From: Pseudomonas fluorescens
GTDB lineage: Bacteria > Pseudomonadota > Gammaproteobacteria > Pseudomonadales > Pseudomonadaceae
DNA: 64,000 nt
Reading direction: 5' to 3'
NCBI RefSeq assembly: GCF_900215245.1
Contig: NZ_LT907842.1
Span: forward strand, 3,038,001-3,102,000
The position numbers and the translations under genes are program-made. The notes under the pieces were generated by a model. It was not told the origin of the DNA, did no database searches, and saw only the letters and a list, made by a program, of their open reading frames with translations. Within the stretch, counting starts at the first letter, position 1, and the number at the start of each line of letters is the position of its first letter. This document shows positions 1 to 7,093 of the stretch, piece after piece.

Positions 1-288
1 GTGCCGGCCGATATCAGCCCTGAAGCCAGCGAGCGCATTCGCCACCTGGCCATCGACGCGTTTGAGGTATTGGGCTGCGCCGGGTTGGCGCGGGTCGACG
101 TGTTTCTCACCGGCGCAGGTGAAGTGCTGATCAACGAAATCAACTCACTGCCCGGCTTCACCCGCATCAGCATGTACCCCAAGCTGTGGCAGGCGGCGGG
201 GATGAGTTACAGCGACTTGGTGAGCCGGTTGATCGAGTTGGCGCTGGAACGGCACGCGGGGCGTAAGGGGTTGAAGATCAGCCGGTGA
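1..288 (+). CDS. D-alanine--D-alanine ligase, C-terminal part (5' end outside the window)
   Basis: This is the last ~95 codons of an ATP-grasp D-Ala-D-Ala ligase, which makes the dipeptide for peptidoglycan precursors in the cytoplasm. The visible part holds the family's metal and substrate-binding end: a RVDVF strand, then [12 protein letters not shown], whose Glu and Asn ligate Mg-ATP, and the following SMYPKLW helix. The gene runs in from the left edge, so base 1 is not a real start. It converges with the leftward gene that ends 5 bases downstream. Pseudomonas often carries two ligases; this fragment looks like the stand-alone type, because no mur or fts genes are next to it. Confidence 0.85.
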   Translation: MPADISPEASERIRHLAIDAFEVLGCAGLARVDVFLTGAGEVLINEINSLPGFTRISMYPKLWQAAGMSYSDLVSRLIELALERHAGRKGLKISR

Positions 289-292
289 GTGT

Positions 293-1033
293 TCAAGGGC
301 CGCGTGTGCTCCAGGGGCTACGAGCGATCCACGAATAGATCAACGTCTTTGCCTCTTGCGGGTGATGCGTTCGGCGGCGGTAGCTGGCGAAGGTGGGGGC
401 GCTGCAATAAGTGCACACCTCACTGACGTCGATCTGCTCACGCTTAACCCCTGCCGCCTGCAACAGCATCACCCCATAGCCGCTCAAGTCAAACCAGGCA
501 CTGCCCGCCTGCCTCGCGTAGGGCGGCGCAATCTGCGGGGCCAGCAACGGCGCCGGTTGCTCGACGTGCCACGGTGCCTGAGCGGCATGCCACACGTGAG
601 CCTGGTCCGCCTGAAACTGCGCAATAAACCCCGCGCTCACTTCATAACAGCAGGGCTTGATCGATGGCCCGATAGCCACCTGCAACTGCTCCACAGCAAA
701 ACCTTGCGCGGCAAACTGCTGCACGGCATTGGCGATGATCCCGCCTTGCAACCCCTTCCAGCCACCATGCACGGCCGCCACCATCGCGCCGTCTGTGGTC
801 GTCATCAGAATGGGCAGGCAATCAGCGGTAATCACGGCGATCGGCTGCTGCTCGCGCGTGAACACGCCATCCGCCTCGACGGTATTGGCCACCTGACCCG
901 CCTGCCATTCAATCACCGACGCACTGTGCACCTGCTTGCAGATGAACACGTCATCCGGGCGCAGGGGCTCATTGATCGAACAAAAACCGTGTTCGACGCC
1001 GGGGATGGCGTCGAGATTATCTGCCTGGTGCAC
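293..1033 (-). CDS. pgeF: PgeF/YfiH-family multicopper-type purine nucleoside phosphorylase (laccase domain)
   Basis: A 246-residue protein of the YfiH (DUF152, 'laccase-domain') family. Family members bind zinc or copper and act on purine nucleosides or on UDP-MurNAc-type cell-wall intermediates. The metal-binding core is visible as KQVHSA, then ADCLPIL, then AVHGGWKG, giving the His-Cys-His set of the active site. The open frame extends upstream into ggt. I place the start at the GTG at 1033, preceded by AAGGGAG about 8 bases upstream, which gives the normal family length and leaves 25 bases after the ggt stop. It probably shares the ggt transcript. Its laccase activity in older annotations is doubtful. 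Confidence 0.8.
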   Translation of the reverse strand: MHQADNLDAIPGVEHGFCSINEPLRPDDVFICKQVHSASVIEWQAGQVANTVEADGVFTREQQPIAVITADCLPILMTTTDGAMVAAVHGGWKGLQGGIIANAVQQFAAQGFAVEQLQVAIGPSIKPCCYEVSAGFIAQFQADQAHVWHAAQAPWHVEQPAPLLAPQIAPPYARQAGSAWFDLSGYGVMLLQAAGVKREQIDVSEVCTYCSAPTFASYRRRTHHPQEAKTLIYSWIARSPWSTRGP

Positions 1034-1058
1034 CGCGTGCGCTCCCTTGAATAAAGAC

Positions 1059-2888
1059 TCAGTCGCCGACCGCTTCGCCTTCACGCCGCGGGTCTGCGCC
1101 GCCGCTGAGCGACAGCTTGCCGTGGGCATCCCGCGTACGAACGATGGCCTGGATACCGCTGGTCATATCGATCTCGCTCAACGCATGGCCCTTGTCCTTG
1201 AGTGCCTGTTTCAATGCCGGGCTGAACAGACCTTGCTCCAGTTCTGTCGCACCGTTGCGGCTACCGAAGTTAGGCAGGCTGATGGCGGCTTGCGGGTCGA
1301 GGTTCCAATCGAGCATTGCCACCAGGGATTTGCTCACGTACTCGATGATCTGCGAGCCACCCGGTGAACCCACCGTGGCCAGCAACTCGCCGCTCTTGCG
1401 GTCGAACACCAAAGTGGGCGCCATGGCCGAGCGTGGGCGCTTGCCGGGCTCGACGCGGTTGGCCACCGGTTGGCCGTTTTCTTCGGGGATGAACGAGAAG
1501 TCGGTCATCTGGTTGTTCAGCAAGAAGCCCTGGACCATCACGTGGGCGCCGAACGCCGCTTCCACCGTGGTGGTCATCGACACGGCGCCGCCCTGGTCAT
1601 CCACCGCGACCACTTGCGAAGTGGAGATGCGCAGCGGCGAGCGGTCCGGCGCGTAGGCCACCTGGATGCCCGCAGGCTGGCCCGGTTTAGCGATGCCCAT
1701 GCTGCGTGCGCCGATCAGCGCGGCGCGTTTGGCCAGGTAGTCGGGAGCGACGAGGCCGGCGACCGGCACCGCTACGAAGTCGCTGTCGGCCACGTACAGC
1801 CCGCGGTCGGCGAAGGCCAGGCGGCCCGCTTCGGCGATCAGATGCACGGCTTCGGGCGTGGGCTCAAGGCCGGCAGGCGAGGCACTCTTGACCGGTTTCA
1901 TGGGGGCGATGGCCAGGCGTGGGTCGCGGGCTTCCACGGCCTGCAGCGTGCCGAGGATCTGCGCCACCGCAATCCCGCCTGACGACGGCGGTGGCATGCC
2001 GCACACCTGATATTGCTTGTAGTCGGTGCACAGCGGCGTGCGTTCCTTGGCGGTGTAAGCCTTGAGGTCCGCTTGCGACAGGCTGCCCGCATTGCGGTTG
2101 CCCTGAACCTTGCGCGCGATCTCGTCGGCAATCGGCCCGTGGTACAGCGCGTCCGGTCCTTCCTTGGCGATACGTTTGAACACGGCGGCCAGCGCTGGGT
2201 TCTTGAGCAGCGTGCCGGTGGCTTTAGGCGTGCCATCGGCATTCAGAAAATAGGCCGCCATGTCGGGTGATTGCGGGATGAAACGGTCGGCGGCGATCAA
2301 CGCGTGCAAGCGTGGAGAAATCGCGAAGCCTTGCTCCGATAGACGAATAGCGGGTTCAAACAGCTTGGCCCATTGCAAGTGCCCGGTCTTCTTGTGCGCC
2401 ATCTCCAGGGCGCGCAAGACTCCGGGTGTACCGACCGAGCGTCCGCCAATCTGCGCGTCGGTAAACGCCATCGGCGTGCCGTCGGGCTTCAGGAACAAGC
2501 GCTCAGTTGCACCGGCCGGTGCCGTTTCGCGGCCGTCATACGCGTGCACGGTTTTTCCGTCCCAGAGCATGATGAACGCGCCGCCGCCGATGCCGGATGA
2601 CTGCGGTTCCACCAGGGTCAACACGGCCTGCATCGCAATCGCCGCATCAATCGCCGACCCGCCCTGGCGCAACATCTCGCGCCCGGCTTCGGCCGCCAGT
2701 GGGTTGGCGGCTGCAGCCATATGGCGCTCGGCGTGGCGGGTGGTGAGGTCGGTGCGATAACCCGAACCCAACTCCGGTGCCGGCGGCTGTTCATTGACCG
2801 GGGTGTGACAGCCAGCCAGGGCGAGGGCTGCGGCAATCATCGACAGTTGACGGCGGGAAATCGAAAACACGCGTTGAACTCCGTTCAT
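1059..2888 (-). CDS. ggt: gamma-glutamyltranspeptidase, lipoprotein type
   Basis: A 609-residue gamma-glutamyltransferase precursor of the Ntn-hydrolase family. It cleaves or transfers the gamma-glutamyl group of glutathione in the periplasm. The N-terminus has a lipobox ending at Cys27 (ALALAGC), so the enzyme is probably membrane-anchored. GIGGGAF near residue 100 belongs to the large subunit. The autocleavage site should precede Thr423 in RISTSQVV, by alignment with the small-subunit N-terminus of the E. coli enzyme. LLNNQMTDFS follows, a typical small-subunit motif. Length matches the family. The start is the ATG at 2888. It is followed closely by the PgeF-like gene and is likely co-transcribed with it. 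Confidence 0.92.
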   Translation of the reverse strand: MNGVQRVFSISRRQLSMIAAALALAGCHTPVNEQPPAPELGSGYRTDLTTRHAERHMAAAANPLAAEAGREMLRQGGSAIDAAIAMQAVLTLVEPQSSGIGGGAFIMLWDGKTVHAYDGRETAPAGATERLFLKPDGTPMAFTDAQIGGRSVGTPGVLRALEMAHKKTGHLQWAKLFEPAIRLSEQGFAISPRLHALIAADRFIPQSPDMAAYFLNADGTPKATGTLLKNPALAAVFKRIAKEGPDALYHGPIADEIARKVQGNRNAGSLSQADLKAYTAKERTPLCTDYKQYQVCGMPPPSSGGIAVAQILGTLQAVEARDPRLAIAPMKPVKSASPAGLEPTPEAVHLIAEAGRLAFADRGLYVADSDFVAVPVAGLVAPDYLAKRAALIGARSMGIAKPGQPAGIQVAYAPDRSPLRISTSQVVAVDDQGGAVSMTTTVEAAFGAHVMVQGFLLNNQMTDFSFIPEENGQPVANRVEPGKRPRSAMAPTLVFDRKSGELLATVGSPGGSQIIEYVSKSLVAMLDWNLDPQAAISLPNFGSRNGATELEQGLFSPALKQALKDKGHALSEIDMTSGIQAIVRTRDAHGKLSLSGGADPRREGEAVGD

Positions 2889-2925
2889 TTTGAGAATGAT
2901 CTGTTGTCCTTGGGGGAAGTGCTTT

Positions 2926-3705
2926 TTACAGGTAAATCGTGCCTTGCAGGTAGAGCGCCGCGTGGCCGGAGATAATCACCCGGTCGCCTTTGAGCTCACA
3001 ACGCAGCTGCCCACGGCGCTTGCCGCCCTGTTCGGCGGTCAATAGCGACTTACCCAAACGTTCGGCCCAGAACGGTGCCAGCGAGGTGTGGGCAGAGCCG
3101 GTGACCGGGTCTTCGTTGACGCCTACGTTGGGGCCAAACCAGCGGGAAATGAAATCAAAGCGCGTACTGCTGGCCGTCACTGCAATCCCGCGTTTGGGCA
3201 GGCCCTTGAGGCGTGCGAAGTCCGGCATCAGGGCGGCGACCTGGGCTTCGTCGTCGACTAGAACGATGTAGTCATCGGTGGCAAATACTTGCGCGTGCTC
3301 AAGCCCCAATGCGCTCAACAGGCCGGCGGGCGGTTCGCAGCGCTGGGGCTGTTTGGCCGGGAAATCCATTGCCAGCTCATCGCCATTGCGCGTCACGCGA
3401 AGCTCGCCGCTGCGGGTGGCAAAGCGCAACACTTCAGGCGCGCCCGGCAACTGGTGAATCAACACCCACGCGGCTGCCAGCGTGGCATGGCCGCACAGGT
3501 CGACTTCAACTTCCGGCGTAAACCAGCGCAACTCATACACCTCGCCACGCGGCACGAAAAACGCGGTTTCCGAGAGGTTGTTCTCGGCGGCGATGTTGTG
3601 CAATTGCTCGGTGGGCAGCCACTCGGTGAGCGGGCAGACGGCCGCCGGGTTGCCGCCAAAGGCCTGTTGGCTGAAAGCATCGACTTGGTAGATGTCCAAT
3701 TTCAT
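2926..3705 (-). CDS. PhzF-family epimerase/isomerase-like protein
   Basis: A 259-residue protein of the PhzF family (diaminopimelate-epimerase fold). Most members outside phenazine clusters have no assigned substrate. Family marks are QVDAFSQQAFGGNPAAV at the N-terminus, NNLSETAFF with the presumed catalytic Glu, DLCGHATLAAAW, and a second-lobe repeat GVNEDPVTGSAH. I chose the ATG at 3705, which has GGAGC 8 bases upstream. The longer open frame would add 38 residues with no family likeness. There are no phenazine genes nearby, so phenazine production should not be inferred. It lies 37 bases upstream of ggt on the same strand. Confidence 0.85.
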   Translation of the reverse strand: MKLDIYQVDAFSQQAFGGNPAAVCPLTEWLPTEQLHNIAAENNLSETAFFVPRGEVYELRWFTPEVEVDLCGHATLAAAWVLIHQLPGAPEVLRFATRSGELRVTRNGDELAMDFPAKQPQRCEPPAGLLSALGLEHAQVFATDDYIVLVDDEAQVAALMPDFARLKGLPKRGIAVTASSTRFDFISRWFGPNVGVNEDPVTGSAHTSLAPFWAERLGKSLLTAEQGGKRRGQLRCELKGDRVIISGHAALYLQGTIYL

Positions 3706-3825
3706 CGCAGGCGCTCCATGTGAGGGGAGGCTGGACACTAGCAGTGGGGTTACGGCAGCGTCAAAGTACAGATGGCACCTTTTTTTCAGCGCATGAACCC
3801 TGCACGGTCCAGGGATCAACCGCGC

Positions 3826-4659
3826 TCAACCCAGGCGCAACAGCATCGCCCCGGCGGCAATGATGCACGCGGCAACGCTGCGAACGCGCGTGAGAGGCTC
3901 TTTGAGCACCCAGGCTGAAATCACCACGCCGAACAGGATCGACGTTTCTCGCAGTGCCGAAACCGTGGCGATCGGTGCCTGGGTCATTGCCCACAGGGCC
4001 AGGCCGTATGACGCCACGGTGCCCACACCGCCAACGACGCCCAGCCGCCAATAACGCGCGACGTAGCCACAAAACACGGCACGCCGTGTCACTAACGCCC
4101 ACGCGGCAAGCGGGATGCCGGTGAGCAGGAAAATCCACAGGGTGTAAGCCGCCGGCGCGCCGGATTTGCGCACGCCCAAACCATCAATCAGGGTGTAACC
4201 GGCAATCACACCGGCGTTGATCAGCGCCAGAACCAAGCCCTTTCTGTGCCCTGCCGAAGGCGCGGCCGCCATGCTCAAAATGCCGAGTGAGATTATGGCG
4301 ATCCCCAACCATGCGCACGCCGACAGCGGTTCAGACAGCACAAACATACTCACCGTTGCCACCAGCAGCGGCGCGGTGCCGCGCATGATCGGATAAGTCT
4401 GGCTCATATCGGCAATGCGGTATGTTGAGGCGACCAGCACGAAATACAGCACCTGGAACAGCACCGATGCGCCGATAAACGGCCAGCTCTCAGGTGCCGG
4501 CAGCACCAGAAACGGAACCGCCGCCAACGCGATCAACGAGGCGACGGAGGCGATCATGCAGGTGGTCAACAGCGTGTCGACGCCGCCTTTGACCACGGCG
4601 TTCCAGCTGGCATGCAGTGCGGCACCCAGCATGATAATCGCGAAGACGGTGAGGCTCAT
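3826..4659 (-). CDS. EamA/DMT-superfamily inner-membrane transporter
   Basis: A 277-residue integral membrane protein with about ten hydrophobic segments arranged as two EamA repeats, typical of drug/metabolite transporters such as RhaT or RarD relatives. The opening SLTVFAIIMLGAALHASWNAVVKGG and the motifs ASTYRIADMSQTYPIMRG and SALRETSILFG are characteristic of this permease group. The substrate cannot be read from sequence. The start is the ATG at 4659, which overlaps the stop of the upstream acetyltransferase by 4 bases (ATGA), so the two genes are translationally coupled. An additional 17 codons upstream are open but overlap that gene. Confidence 0.82.
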   Translation of the reverse strand: MSLTVFAIIMLGAALHASWNAVVKGGVDTLLTTCMIASVASLIALAAVPFLVLPAPESWPFIGASVLFQVLYFVLVASTYRIADMSQTYPIMRGTAPLLVATVSMFVLSEPLSACAWLGIAIISLGILSMAAAPSAGHRKGLVLALINAGVIAGYTLIDGLGVRKSGAPAAYTLWIFLLTGIPLAAWALVTRRAVFCGYVARYWRLGVVGGVGTVASYGLALWAMTQAPIATVSALRETSILFGVVISAWVLKEPLTRVRSVAACIIAAGAMLLRLG

Positions 4660-5222
4660 GCGTCGCCGTGTGCGCTGTTGATCAGCGACGTCAACACGTG
4701 GTCGGCCCACTCGCCGTTAATCTTGAGATAGGCCCGCGCTGCGCCCTCTCGCTCGAACCCGAGCCGTTTGAGCACGAGCGCACTGCGTTCATTCTCGGGC
4801 CGGTAGTTGGCCATGATGCGATGAAGCTTCATCTCGTCGAACACATAGGCAATCGCCGCGCTCAGTGCTTCGTGCATCAACCCCTGGCCCTGAGCCGACT
4901 CGTCGAGTGCATAACCCAGATGGCACGCTTGGAATGCGCCACGCACGATGGTGGTGAAGTTACAGCTGCCGATGATCTGCCCGTCGCGCAGCATCAGCAG
5001 ATGCAACGCTTCGCCGCAGGCGGTTTTCTCGGCCATGGTTGCCAAGCGTTGGCTGATCGCACCCAGTTCGAAATATTCATCGTCGCGCGAGGGCTCCCAG
5101 GGTTGGAGGAACGCGCGGTTGGCCACGAGGTGCGCGTGCAGGGCGCTCGCGTGAGAGGGGTGAGCCGCTTGCAGCAACAGCCGCTCGGTGGTGATGCCGT
5201 GGGTGGGGAACTGAGGGTTCAC
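4656..5222 (-). CDS. RimJ/RimL-type GNAT N-acetyltransferase
   Basis: A 188-residue GCN5-related N-acetyltransferase of the ribosomal-protein or small-substrate group. It opens with TERLLLQAAHPSHA, continues with IIGSCNFTTIVRGAFQACHLGYALDESAQGQGLM (acetyl-CoA motif A, Q/RxxGxG/A-like), and ends with NERSALVLKRLGFEREG, the typical motif B helix. The start is GTG at 5222, preceded by a full AAGGAGG Shine-Dalgarno sequence about 6 bases upstream. It heads a two-gene unit with the EamA permease. The acetylated substrate is unknown. Confidence 0.83.
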   Translation of the reverse strand: MNPQFPTHGITTERLLLQAAHPSHASALHAHLVANRAFLQPWEPSRDDEYFELGAISQRLATMAEKTACGEALHLLMLRDGQIIGSCNFTTIVRGAFQACHLGYALDESAQGQGLMHEALSAAIAYVFDEMKLHRIMANYRPENERSALVLKRLGFEREGAARAYLKINGEWADHVLTSLINSAHGDA

Positions 5223-5276
5223 GTATCGCCTCCTTGGGGTTGGGGCGAGTATGCCTCAGGGCTTTTCTGGAGGCAT

Positions 5277-5310
5277 AAAAAAACGGCCTACCTTTCGGTA
5301 AGCCGTTTTT
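5277..5310 (-). terminator. Rho-independent terminator of tRNA-Met
   Basis: On the minus strand, a 12-bp stem (AAACGGC-TACC type, one wobble) closes a GAAA tetraloop and is followed by a run of seven T. It starts 7 bases after the CCA end of the tRNA gene. Confidence 0.85.
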
Positions 5311-5316
5311 AGTACT

Positions 5317-5393
5317 TGGTGGCTACACAGGGACTTGAACCCCGGACCCCAGCATTATGAATGCTATGCTCTAACCAACTGAGCTATGTAGCC
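5317..5393 (-). tRNA. tRNA-Met (anticodon CAT, elongator type)
   Basis: The minus strand folds into a full 77-nt cloverleaf. The acceptor stem is GGCTACA paired to TGTAGCC, with encoded CCA. The D arm is GCTC/GAGC with AGTTGGTTA in the loop. The anticodon stem TAGCA/TGCTG carries loop TTCATAA (CAT). The T arm is CCGGG/CCCTG-like around TTCAAGT. The regular A-type acceptor first pair (G-C) argues for elongator rather than initiator methionine. It lies beside the type III secretion island; its 5' end, not its 3' end, faces the island. Confidence 0.95.
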
Positions 5394-5507
5394 AAGTGGC
5401 GCGCATTATTCGCGTAGAACGGGAATGCGTCAAGCACTTTTATTGAAAATTTTTCTACGCTTTCAACTGTTTAACCAGAATTGTCGGTTCTGGCGACGAG
5501 TGGCTTG

Positions 5508-5765
5508 TCATTCGTGCGTCGGCTGGGCCGTGCGCGGGTGCAGGCTTTCAATCGAGCGGTCGATCACGGTCTTGGCCATTTCGAGCAAGTGCCATACGGC
5601 GTGGATCCTGGCGCGGTCGTGGGGTGGCAGGTGGTCACCGCAGTCGAGGACGGTGGCGCTGGCGCTGTGGATCAGGTGGGAAAGGTAGAGCTGGGCGTCT
5701 TCGAAGCTGAGGTTTTCGTTGACGACGAAGCAGTCTGCGGGTGGGTCGGGGAGTGCTTTGGTCAT
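5508..5765 (-). CDS. small hypothetical protein, Pseudomonas-type
   Basis: An 85-residue acidic to neutral soluble protein without signal peptide or membrane segment. It opens MTKALPDPP and is predicted mostly helical; I recognise only a general likeness to short Pseudomonas proteins of the DUF3077/DUF6124 kind, which begin with a similar PDPP stretch. No function can be given. AGGAG lies 7 bases before the ATG, giving a clear start. It is preceded by a long, apparently structured leader (5774-5960) with a repeated motif, which suggests post-transcriptional control. It sits between tRNA-Met and the type III secretion genes. Confidence 0.6.
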   Translation of the reverse strand: MTKALPDPPADCFVVNENLSFEDAQLYLSHLIHSASATVLDCGDHLPPHDRARIHAVWHLLEMAKTVIDRSIESLHPRTAQPTHE

Positions 5766-5773
5766 GGTGTAAC

Positions 5774-5960
5774 TCCTATTGAACTGGGGGCTGCCACCAA
5801 CGCTGCTAAACGATAGGTGGCGGCCGTGCGCGGGTTAGCAGACCGGTCAATAGGAAAACCAGCGCATCCGAAGATGCCCCACGCACAGCCACCATAAACG
5901 GAGACGTGAACCGTGCGTCTATTGAACCAGGCTGCTAAACCCGATCACTGTACTCAGTGA
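5774..5960 (-). promoter_or_regulatory. candidate structured 5' leader RNA of the small hypothetical gene
   Basis: Read on the minus strand, this leader has four inverted repeats. A perfect 6-bp hairpin lies at 5960-5945. A 6-bp ACGCAC/GTGCGT pair closes 5918-5881. GCATC-TTCG-GATGC at 5877-5864 is a C(UUCG)G tetraloop hairpin, which points to RNA made from this strand. A 9-bp stem with one wobble spans 5824-5790. GTTTAGCAGC occurs twice (5940-5931 and 5811-5802), each followed by GTTCAATAG (5927-5919 and 5784-5776). The second GTTCAATAG overlaps the Shine-Dalgarno of the gene. The arrangement resembles a tandem regulatory element. No known riboswitch class is recognised. Confidence 0.45.
5806..5895 (-). 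CDS. possible 29-codon upstream open reading frame in the leader
   Basis: An ATG at 5895 opens a 29-codon frame that ends at a TAG inside the second GTTTAGCAGC motif. The product would be hydrophobic in the middle (ALVFLLTGLL) with a basic, proline-rich end. No Shine-Dalgarno sequence is visible before the ATG, so translation is doubtful. It is listed because its stop codon coincides with the repeated motif and its frame spans the UUCG hairpin. Confidence 0.2.
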   Translation of the reverse strand: MVAVRGASSDALVFLLTGLLTRARPPPIV

Positions 5961-6234
5961 CGGATTGAAGACTAGCCAGTGGTTTCAACAGGCACAAGGC
6001 GCCCGGGATTGTCTAGGAAACGTCCTGCAATTTAAAGAGACTTACCCTGCTGGCCCTTTACAAGCGATGTCGTTAACGCCCTCGTAGGGTAGATGCTCAG
6101 GAGCAGGCACCGGGCAATAGGGGGATGATTACCAGGGTGTGCTTCGGGCAGAGGCTTGATGTTGGCGGGATCATTGCGGTGCGGCGCGGGCCGCTGGTGG
6201 TCTGGTTGTTACGTACGCAAAAGGTCTGAATTCG
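5961..6234. other. intergenic stretch without recognised gene
   Basis: No coding frame with a plausible start and ribosome site was seen on either strand. The promoter of the leader RNA should lie in its left part, but no convincing -35/-10 pair could be picked. Confidence 0.5.
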
Positions 6235-6261
6235 GTTGGGCAGATATCCCTGCTGCCCAAC
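6235..6261 (-). terminator. hairpin downstream of rspL, weak terminator
   Basis: A perfect 9-bp inverted repeat (GTTGGGCAG/CTGCCCAAC) with a 9-base loop begins 19 bases after the rspL stop. On the minus strand it is followed only by a short CTTTTG, so it is a weak terminator or an mRNA 3'-end stabiliser. Confidence 0.5.
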
Positions 6262-6279
6262 GCTTGCCCCCAGGGCTGC

Positions 6280-6831
6280 TTACGGGTGCAGCGGGTTGTG
6301 CGTGACGCGTTTGAGGTGTTCACGCGCCCGTGACAGGCGTGAGCGAACGGTACCGATGGGGATGTCCAACACGTCGGCAGTGTCCTGATAGCTGCCGTCG
6401 GTTTCCAGCGAGGCGTACAACGTCCTGCGCATTTCTGCCGGCAGATGGTCGATGGCGCTCAGGGTTTTCTCCAGTCGGCGGTTGACCTCGAATTCCCAAT
6501 CCAGGTTGTTGTTTTCCTCTTGTCCATGCCACAGCGACTCATCGAATTCGCAATGCACCGGTTTGGCATACATCCGCCGGAAATGGTTGCGGATCAGGTT
6601 CTGCGCAATGCCGCACATCCAGGTGCTGAGGGTGGCCTGACCACTGAAGCGCTCGCGGTTGCGCCAGGCTTCCAGGTACGTCAGTTGCAGGATGTCATCT
6701 GCATCTTCGGGGTTGAGTACGCGTTTATGAATAAAACGCCGGAGTTTCTTCTGCTGGTCGTCCGTCAGTTGGAGCATGAATTGAGGCGAGCCGCCAACGA
6801 GCTGCGCTAAAGCTTCAATAGGGATATTCAC
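6280..6831 (-). CDS. rspL: RspL, ECF sigma factor of the HrpL family
   Basis: A 183-residue extracytoplasmic-function sigma factor of the HrpL type, the regulator that directs RNA polymerase to hrp-box promoters of type III secretion genes. Region 2 spans about residues 25-95 (LNPEDADDILQLTYLEAWRN, then STWMCGIAQNLIRNHFRR). Region 4 spans about 120-175 and ends in the helix-turn-helix SYQDTADVLDIPIGTVRSRLSRAREHL. The start is GTG at 6831 with GAGGAAA upstream. The gene diverges from rspJ and has its own sigma-54-type promoter. Three hrp boxes in this island are its likely targets. No anti-sigma gene is adjacent; RspV may take the control role that HrpV has in P. syringae. Confidence 0.92.
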   Translation of the reverse strand: MNIPIEALAQLVGGSPQFMLQLTDDQQKKLRRFIHKRVLNPEDADDILQLTYLEAWRNRERFSGQATLSTWMCGIAQNLIRNHFRRMYAKPVHCEFDESLWHGQEENNNLDWEFEVNRRLEKTLSAIDHLPAEMRRTLYASLETDGSYQDTADVLDIPIGTVRSRLSRAREHLKRVTHNPLHP

Positions 6832-6884
6832 GATTTTTTCCTCAGGGTAGACGCTATCGAAATAATTTCGACGGGAACCCCTTT

Positions 6885-6900
6885 AGCACTGGCTGTGCCA
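6885..6900 (-). promoter_or_regulatory. sigma-54 promoter of rspL
   Basis: The minus strand reads TGGCAC-AGCCA-GTGCT, which matches the -24/-12 consensus TGGCAC-N5-TTGCW except for one base, with the invariant GG and GC at the right spacing. Transcription would begin near 6873, leaving a ~40-base leader before the GTG of rspL. This fits activation by RspR. Confidence 0.8.
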
Positions 6901-6915
6901 AGCGGAAAAATCATG

Positions 6916-6928
6916 CAACTTGCTGATT
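6916..6928 (-). promoter_or_regulatory. IHF-binding site upstream of the rspL promoter
   Basis: The minus strand reads AATCAGCAAGTTG, a perfect match to WATCAR-N4-TTR. It lies 16 bases upstream of the -24 element and next to an A/T-rich block (6927-6948). IHF bending between enhancer and promoter is the standard arrangement for HrpRS-driven hrpL. Confidence 0.65.
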
Positions 6929-6990
6929 TATTTATATAAATATTTTGAAATGCAGCGGTTTTGCGCAGCTATTTGCAAAAGACCTGCTCA

Positions 6991-7022
6991 CGTCGCGCGG
7001 GTTTTTTCAAAAAAACGCGACG
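6991..7022. repeat. long imperfect inverted repeat between the rspL and rspJ promoters
   Basis: CGTCGC (6991) pairs with GCGACG (ending 7022), and GTTTTTT with AAAAAAC inside it, leaving a small bulge. With T and A runs on both strands it could serve as a two-way hairpin that insulates the divergent transcription units. No protein-binding consensus is recognised. Confidence 0.4.
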
Positions 7023-7034
7023 GGGGATTTCGAT

Positions 7035-7063
7035 GGAACCGTATGGCACGGGCTTGCCACATA
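7035..7063 (+). promoter_or_regulatory. hrp box of the rspJ-rscU operon
   Basis: GGAACC (7035-7040), a 16-base spacer, and CCACATA (7057-7063) match the HrpL-type promoter consensus GGAACC-N16-CCACNNA exactly. The rspJ start codon follows at 7094, so the leader is about 25 bases. Confidence 0.9.
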
Positions 7064-7093
7064 GGGACACAAACTTCCTGTCCTGGCACGCCC

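Noticed and set aside
1034..1129. N-terminal extension of the PgeF-like protein from the ATG at 1129
   Set aside because: It overlaps the end of ggt and exceeds family length; the GTG at 1033 has a good ribosome site.
2926..3705. Phenazine biosynthesis gene phzF
   Set aside because: No other phz genes lie nearby; PhzF-family proteins are widespread with other roles.
5317..5393. Integrase-type attachment site in tRNA-Met
   Set aside because: No second copy of the tRNA 3' end was noticed at the far border of the island and no integrase gene is present.
6873..6901. GGAACC on the plus strand inside the rspL promoter as a fourth hrp box
   Set aside because: At the 16-base distance the second element reads TGCCAAG, which does not match CCACNNA; the site is better explained by the sigma-54 promoter on the other strand.
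6920..7093. N-terminal extension of rspJ by 58 codons
   Set aside because: The extension runs across the hrp box and hairpin, so it would not be on the mRNA made from that promoter.
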